Shown here one piece after another: positions 5,903 to 8,799 of a DNA stretch of 8,799 nt. The stretch is from Planctomycetota bacterium. Its GTDB lineage: Bacteria > Planctomycetota > Planctomycetia > Pirellulales > Lacipirellulaceae. How positions within the stretch are numbered: position 1 is the stretch's first letter; the number at the start of each line of letters is the position of its first letter. Below the pieces are notes generated by a model. That model was not told where the DNA came from, did no database searches, and saw only the letters and a list, made by a program, of their open reading frames with translations. The translations under genes were made by a program, and so were the position numbers. The stretch is taken from contig JAJRUA010000384.1 in assembly GCA_024278035.1 (NCBI GenBank), positions 1-8,799 of the forward strand, written 5' to 3'.

Positions 5903-5924
5903 CCCTTGGTTGCGCAACCTAGGG
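5903..5924. promoter_or_regulatory. 22-bp near-palindrome upstream of the lipoprotein gene
   Basis: CCCT-T-GGTTGCGCAACC-T-AGGG contains a perfect 12-bp palindrome GGTTGCGCAACC (5908-5919) extended by 4-bp arms CCCT/AGGG beyond one T/T mismatch. Its size and symmetry suit a site for a dimeric transcription factor. It lies 71 bp upstream of the lipoprotein ATG. Its relation to a promoter could not be fixed. Confidence 0.4.
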
Positions 5925-6092
5925 GGCTCTTTATCGGTTCGTCGGCGTCTTGCGAGCGTAACGATAGAAAAACCTTCTCGAAGCGGTCGTTGCCAGCAGG
6001 GCCAGCGCGGTGCTTGGAGGTGGGTTGCGTCGCGCACGGTAGGAAAAGAGGGGGGAGCAAGTCAACGCCGATCGGGTAATTGCCAACACAAG

Positions 6093-6125
6093 AAAAAGGC
6101 CGACGCTAGCGGGGCTAGCGTCGGC
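6093..6125 (-). terminator. Intrinsic terminator downstream of sodA
   Basis: On the minus strand a perfect 12-bp GC-rich stem (GCCGACGCTAGC with GCTAGCGTCGGC, 6099-6125) closes a 3-nt loop and is followed by CTTTTTCTT (T-run at 6093-6097). This is a textbook Rho-independent terminator in the direction of sodA transcription, about 130 bp past its stop codon. Confidence 0.8.
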
Positions 6126-6141
6126 TCGTGTCCTCAGTCAA

Positions 6142-6170
6142 GGCGAGCGGCGTGGCGTAAGCCTCCCGAT
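6142..6170 (+). repeat. REP-like 29-nt repeat, copy 2 (plus orientation)
   Basis: It starts with the head GGCGAGCGG and ends with CCCGAT, with a small GGC-GTAA-GCC hairpin between. It is identical at 26 of 29 positions to the copy at 6219-6247 read on the opposite strand, with which it forms an inverted pair around a 48-bp centre. Confidence 0.75.
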
Positions 6171-6218
6171 TTCTCCTTCCGACTTCTATAGGCGAGAAAT
6201 GGCCAGTACCTTTGGTTC

Positions 6219-6247
6219 ATCGGGGGGCTGACGCCCCGCCGCTCGCC
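6219..6247 (-). repeat. REP-like 29-nt repeat, copy 3 (minus orientation)
   Basis: On the minus strand it reads head GGCGAGCGG, then hairpin GGGGC-GTCA-GCCCC, then CCGAT. It lies 8 bp past the sodA stop codon. Besides the inverted partner at 6142-6170, a short 9-bp inverted repeat ATAGGCGAG (6188-6196) / CTCGCCTAT (6242-6250) overlaps its head. A T-rich stretch (6249-6255) follows on the plus strand. Confidence 0.75.
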
Positions 6248-6255
6248 TATTTTTT

Positions 6256-6864
6256 CTATTTTGCTGCCTTGTAAAGCTCATCGACTTTTGCCCAGTCGAT
6301 GAGGTTAAAGAAGGCGGCGATGTAGTCGGGCCGTAGGTTTTGGTAGTTGAGGTAGTAAGCGTGTTCCCAAACATCGAGGCCCAGGATCGGCGTGCGGCCT
6401 TCCATGTAAGGGTTATCTTGGTTCGGGGTGCTCTCGACAGAAAGTTTGCCTTCGGCATCGACGCTAAGCCATGCCCAACCGCTGCCAAAGCGGGTGGCAG
6501 CCGCATTAGAGAAGTCGGCCTTGAACTTATCGAAGCCGCCGAGTTCGTTGTCGATCGCTGTGGCGACATCGCCAGTGGGCGTCCCGCCACCTGAAGGGCT
6601 CATGACAGTCCAAAACAGGGAGTGATTGGCATGGCCGCCGCCGTTGTTGCGGACTGCACCACGGATGCCTTCGGGCACGGAGGCGAGGTTGCGGCAAAGG
6701 TCTTCGATCGACTGCTCGGCAACGCCTGCTCCTTCGAGGGCGGCGTTGACCTTCGTTACGTAAGCGTTGTGGTGCTTACCATGGTGGATTTCCATAGTGC
6801 GCGTATCAATGTGCGGCTCAAGAGCATCGGTAGCGTAGGGTAGGGTGGGAAGGCTGTAGGCCAT
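6256..6864 (-). CDS. sodA: Superoxide dismutase, Mn-type (Fe/Mn family)
   Basis: This enzyme dismutates superoxide to O2 and H2O2, protecting against oxidative damage. The 202-residue protein closely follows E. coli SodA from [20 protein letters not shown] to the C-terminus. The metal ligands are His27 (MEIHHGKHH), His81 ([10 protein letters not shown]), Asp164 and His168 ([11 protein letters not shown]), and the gateway Tyr35 is present. Gly77 in GGGHAN and Gln149 in PNQDNP are the residues typical of Mn enzymes; Fe enzymes usually have their outer-sphere Gln at the first position. Cambialistic metal use cannot be excluded. There is no signal peptide, so it acts in the cytoplasm. The ATG is supported by AGGAG 9 nt upstream. 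The gene appears monocistronic, with a strong terminator downstream. Confidence 0.96.
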   Translation of the reverse strand: MAYSLPTLPYATDALEPHIDTRTMEIHHGKHHNAYVTKVNAALEGAGVAEQSIEDLCRNLASVPEGIRGAVRNNGGGHANHSLFWTVMSPSGGGTPTGDVATAIDNELGGFDKFKADFSNAAATRFGSGWAWLSVDAEGKLSVESTPNQDNPYMEGRTPILGLDVWEHAYYLNYQNLRPDYIAAFFNLIDWAKVDELYKAAK

Positions 6865-6938
6865 GATAGGGGACTCCTGTGTCTTTATGTCTTGAAAAGG
6901 CCACCGCGATCAAAGAAGCGGACGGCAGGAAGGCAAGT

Positions 6939-6967
6939 AAAATGATCGGCTTAGAAACGCCAATCAT
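6939..6967 (-). terminator. Weak hairpin upstream of sodA
   Basis: On the minus strand ATGATTGGC and GCCGATCAT form a 9-bp stem with one G-U pair around an 8-nt loop, followed by a short TTTA. It lies between the diguanylate cyclase unit and sodA. It could end read-through transcripts or be part of the sodA leader. The short T-run makes a terminator role doubtful. Confidence 0.25.
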
Positions 6968-7028
6968 CCTCATGCCTTAGCGTCGCGTACGAGCACGATT
7001 ATTTCAAGCGCCGCTTCCAAGAGAGAGC

Positions 7029-7111
7029 AGGCGAGCCGCGAGCGTCAGCGACCGGAGTTAGTAGCCAACAGCCCGCGTTTCACTCCGGTCGCTGACGCTC
7101 GCGGCTCGCCT
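7029..7111. repeat. Perfect 30-bp inverted repeat, REP-like doublet
   Basis: The arms 7029-7058 and 7082-7111 are exact reverse complements over 30 nt, with a 23-nt loop. Each arm begins with GGCGAGC and contains the core GCGTCAGC, both also found at nearly the same spacing in the 29-nt repeats of this window. It starts 12 bp past the stop of the small gene at 7124-7375. Only TTTTA follows on the plus side and no T-run on the minus side. It is probably a dispersed intergenic element that may also stabilise the mRNA 3' end. Confidence 0.88.
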
Positions 7112-7123
7112 TTTAATCGGTGC

Positions 7124-7375
7124 TTAGCCGCGGGGGGAGCGCAACTTTCCTAGAAGTTGCGTCAACTCTCGGCTTTGCTGGGCGAGTGCCGCCAGTTGTC
7201 CTTGCACCTGTTTTTCAAGGGTTGCGTCGGCGTGCTGCGTGTCGCAACGCCACGTGCTTTCATCGGCGAACGCGAAGGCTTCGTCGAGTAGGTCGGACGA
7301 GGCGGCTAGTGTAGGAATAGCCCGCCGTTCGGAGCCAGTTTGCAGGCGGTAAAGCTCTTGGGTATCGCTACGCAT
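7124..7375 (-). CDS. Small hypothetical protein coupled to the diguanylate cyclase
   Basis: I do not recognise this 83-residue protein. It has no signal peptide or membrane segment. Residues 25-45 are acidic (SSDLLDEAFAFADESTW). Residues 53-78 (LEKQVQGQLAALAQQSRELT and onward) are rich in Leu and Gln with heptad-like spacing, so a coiled coil or amphipathic helix is likely. Its ATG overlaps the end of the upstream diguanylate cyclase gene by 8 bp, and a GGAG lies 7 nt before the ATG within that gene. Such overlap suggests translational coupling and a shared function, perhaps as a partner or regulator of the cyclase; this is inference. A perfect 30-bp hairpin follows its stop. Confidence 0.8.
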   Translation of the reverse strand: MRSDTQELYRLQTGSERRAIPTLAASSDLLDEAFAFADESTWRCDTQHADATLEKQVQGQLAALAQQSRELTQLLGKLRSPRG

Positions 7376-8799
7376 CGGACGACTCCGCTTGGGTTGGAGG
7401 CGTATAGGTGGCAGCTTCTTCCGAAGCGTCGAGATCGACCTCTTTGGCCATCAAGTAGGACTTGAGGCTTCCGAGCAATAGCCGGGCCCGTTCGGTGACT
7501 TGGGCCGAGCAACGGTCCCGTTTGGGGCGGATCGTTACATCGGCGTAGGTGTAGGCGTAAGCCCCGGCGGCGAATCCCAGGTTGTTGGTTTTCTCAATGT
7601 GTTCTTGCGAGAGTTTCAGATCGATCAAAAACGAAATCGTACGATCGCTTTGGCGACGACTGGCCGGATGAGGGTGATCGGTCACCAGCAGCTTGAGGTG
7701 ACTTTCGGCGGTCTTGAGAATCTTTGCGTCGTGGTCGGCCACGAACCCACGCAGTTTTTCGACAGCCAGTTCGATAGGGACATTCGTTACGAGGCGCGTT
7801 TCGATTAGTTTTGATCCTCCCAGGGCACGAAGGCCCCAGCCTTTGAATCCCAACCAGCCCATGAATCCCGAACCGCTAGTAGAAGTGCTTGTATCGGTCG
7901 AAGACATTCCGTCCCCCAATTGTACGACTTGATTGCGTCCTTGGTCTTTTGCTTGCAAAAGACCACGGTCGGCTCTTCGGAGCATGGTTTCGGGCGTGTC
8001 GCCCATTTGTAGTTCGGTGACGCCAAAGCTGGCGGTAAGCCGCTTGTTGCCGAGATTGACGTGAGGCGTTTCGGAGAGTTTGCGGCGAATTTGTTCAGCC
8101 CGTCGGGCGGCGGTGGCGTTGTTGCAATCGGCACAAAGGACGGTGAACTCTTCGCCGCCGTAACGAGCGACCAAGTCCCCCGACCGACACATCGATTTCA
8201 GAAGCGAGGCGACCGCGATAATCGCTTCATCGCCCGCTTGGTGGCCGTAAGTATCGTTAATGTTTTTGAAGTGGTCGATATCGACCATGATGAGGCTGCA
8301 CGGGAGGCCCGTCTCTTGGTGGGCATCAATGAAGGCGTCCAGCATTCGGTCAAACTCTCCCCGGTTGGCCACTTGGGTCATCGGGTCTTTAGTCATCTCG
8401 GAGTGCAGCGTTTGGCAGCGTTCTTCGAGGGTGGCTTCGCTTGAGGCATCGTGCAAAAGAACGATGGCCCCTTGGGGGGTGTTACTGTCGCCCAACGGGA
8501 TAAGGTGTAGGTCAACGCTCACACTTTGGCCATTGCGGCCCATCACGATCACCCGATCGAGAGCTTGCACACCAGTATTGATGGCTTCAGCCAGAGGGCA
8601 GTTTTTGTCAACGATCCGGTCCCCTTCGGATTGGGACATGTCGAGCAAGCTAGGTAGTAATTGCTTGCCGGTGGCCGCTGTTGAGCCGATGCCAGTGAGG
8701 CGTTCAGCACCCGTGTTCCAGAAGAGAATGCGACGTTGTTCATCAACGTAGATAACCGCGTCGTGCATATTCTCAACGAGTTTTGCTGAGAAAATGGAC
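7368..8799 (-). CDS. PAS-GGDEF diguanylate cyclase with C-terminal extension (5' end cut)
   Basis: It makes the second messenger c-di-GMP from two GTP. Residues are counted from the Met at 8768. Residues 1-110 form a PAS sensor (DAVIYVDEQRRILFWNTGAERLTG), 110-126 a linking helix, and 127-285 a GGDEF domain. The GGDEF domain has DPMTQVANR, the metal-binding Asp163 in MVDIDHF, NDTYGHQAGD, and the active GGEEF at 204-208. RSGD (195-198) lies five residues before GGEEF, an intact I-site for product inhibition. A Ser/Thr linker (289-300) and a Trp/Gly-rich patch (301-318) lead to an unrecognised domain of about 120 residues (320-445). The frame stays open to the window edge and the upstream residues (SIFSAKLVEN) continue the PAS fold, so the true start lies outside. 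It overlaps the next gene by 8 bp. Confidence 0.93.
   Translation of the reverse strand, partial: SIFSAKLVENMHDAVIYVDEQRRILFWNTGAERLTGIGSTAATGKQLLPSLLDMSQSEGDRIVDKNCPLAEAINTGVQALDRVIVMGRNGQSVSVDLHLIPLGDSNTPQGAIVLLHDASSEATLEERCQTLHSEMTKDPMTQVANRGEFDRMLDAFIDAHQETGLPCSLIMVDIDHFKNINDTYGHQAGDEAIIAVASLLKSMCRSGDLVARYGGEEFTVLCADCNNATAARRAEQIRRKLSETPHVNLGNKRLTASFGVTELQMGDTPETMLRRADRGLLQAKDQGRNQVVQLGDGMSSTDTSTSTSGSGFMGWLGFKGWGLRALGGSKLIETRLVTNVPIELAVEKLRGFVADHDAKILKTAESHLKLLVTDHPHPASRRQSDRTISFLIDLKLSQEHIEKTNNLGFAAGAYAYTYADVTIRPKRDRCSAQVTERARLLLGSLKSYLMAKEVDLDASEEAATYTPPTQAESSDA

Larger units (their letters stand above)
5833..6255. other. Intergenic region between sodA and the lipoprotein gene
   Basis: This 423-bp stretch contains no convincing gene. 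Going from sodA towards the lipoprotein it holds an inverted pair of 29-nt repeats (6142-6247), an intrinsic terminator (6093-6125), about 170 bp with no clear feature, and a 22-bp near-palindrome (5903-5924) about 70 bp before the lipoprotein ATG. The promoter of the lipoprotein should lie here. The best match is TTGACT (6060-6065) with TACCGT (6036-6041) on the minus strand, which is weak. A plus-strand frame at 5859-6191 is Arg/Gly/Ser-rich and unlike a real protein. Confidence 0.6.

Noticed and set aside
5859..6191. 110-codon plus-strand frame between sodA and the lipoprotein gene
   Set aside because: It runs through the terminator and the repeat doublet and has Arg/Ser/Gly-rich random composition.
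6884..6913. TTGATC / CATAAA as a sodA promoter
   Set aside because: The implied transcription start would fall on the ribosome-binding site of sodA, which is not plausible for this gene.
8766..8768. ATG as the true start of the diguanylate cyclase
   Set aside because: The frame stays open to the window edge and the upstream residues continue a normal PAS N-terminus; no ribosome-binding site precedes this ATG.

Overview
The window looks like ordinary chromosomal housekeeping DNA from a planctomycete, probably of the Pirellulales. This placement is an inference. It rests on the gene order rpmF-fabD-fabG-acpP-fabF without plsX or fabH, an Ala/Pro/Ser/Thr-rich lipoprotein, small hypothetical proteins, wide spacing inside an operon, and many GC-rich palindromic repeats between genes. 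No phage, plasmid, transposase, CRISPR array, rRNA or tRNA was seen.

Region 1 (about 1-4050, minus strand) is a fatty-acid synthesis cluster, read from right to left: ribosomal protein bL32 (rpmF), malonyl-CoA:ACP transacylase (fabD), 3-oxoacyl-ACP reductase (fabG), acyl carrier protein (acpP) and 3-oxoacyl-ACP synthase II (fabF). FabD loads malonyl onto AcpP, FabF condenses it with an acyl chain, and FabG reduces the 3-keto product. All expected catalytic residues are visible. The gaps between genes are 53, 173, 206 and 206 bp, and three of them hold notable structure: an AT-rich inverted repeat with pseudoknot topology starting at the fabD stop, a plausible acpP promoter, and a long RNA hairpin between acpP and fabF.

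Region 2 (4047-4435) is a divergent promoter region. It serves rpmF to the left and, to the right, a 107-residue protein of unknown function (4436-4759) whose C-terminus resembles the bL12 C-terminal domain. That gene converges on a low-complexity lipoprotein gene (4867-5832, minus). A hairpin with a perfect 20-bp stem lies between them.

Region 3 (5833-7123) holds a 22-bp near-palindrome upstream of the lipoprotein, a convincing intrinsic terminator, an inverted pair of 29-nt repeats that also has a third copy at the left edge of the window, a Mn-type superoxide dismutase gene (sodA), and a hairpin with perfect 30-bp arms.

Region 4 (7124-8799, minus) is a two-gene unit. A PAS-GGDEF diguanylate cyclase, cut by the right window edge, has an intact active site and I-site and an unusual C-terminal extension of about 150 residues. 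It overlaps by 8 bp a small protein with a leucine-rich helical tail.

I found no clearly new multi-gene system. The most interesting leads are the structured repeat families, the possible pseudoknot between fabD and fabG, the unknown C-terminal domain of the cyclase with its coupled small partner, and the bL12-like small protein.
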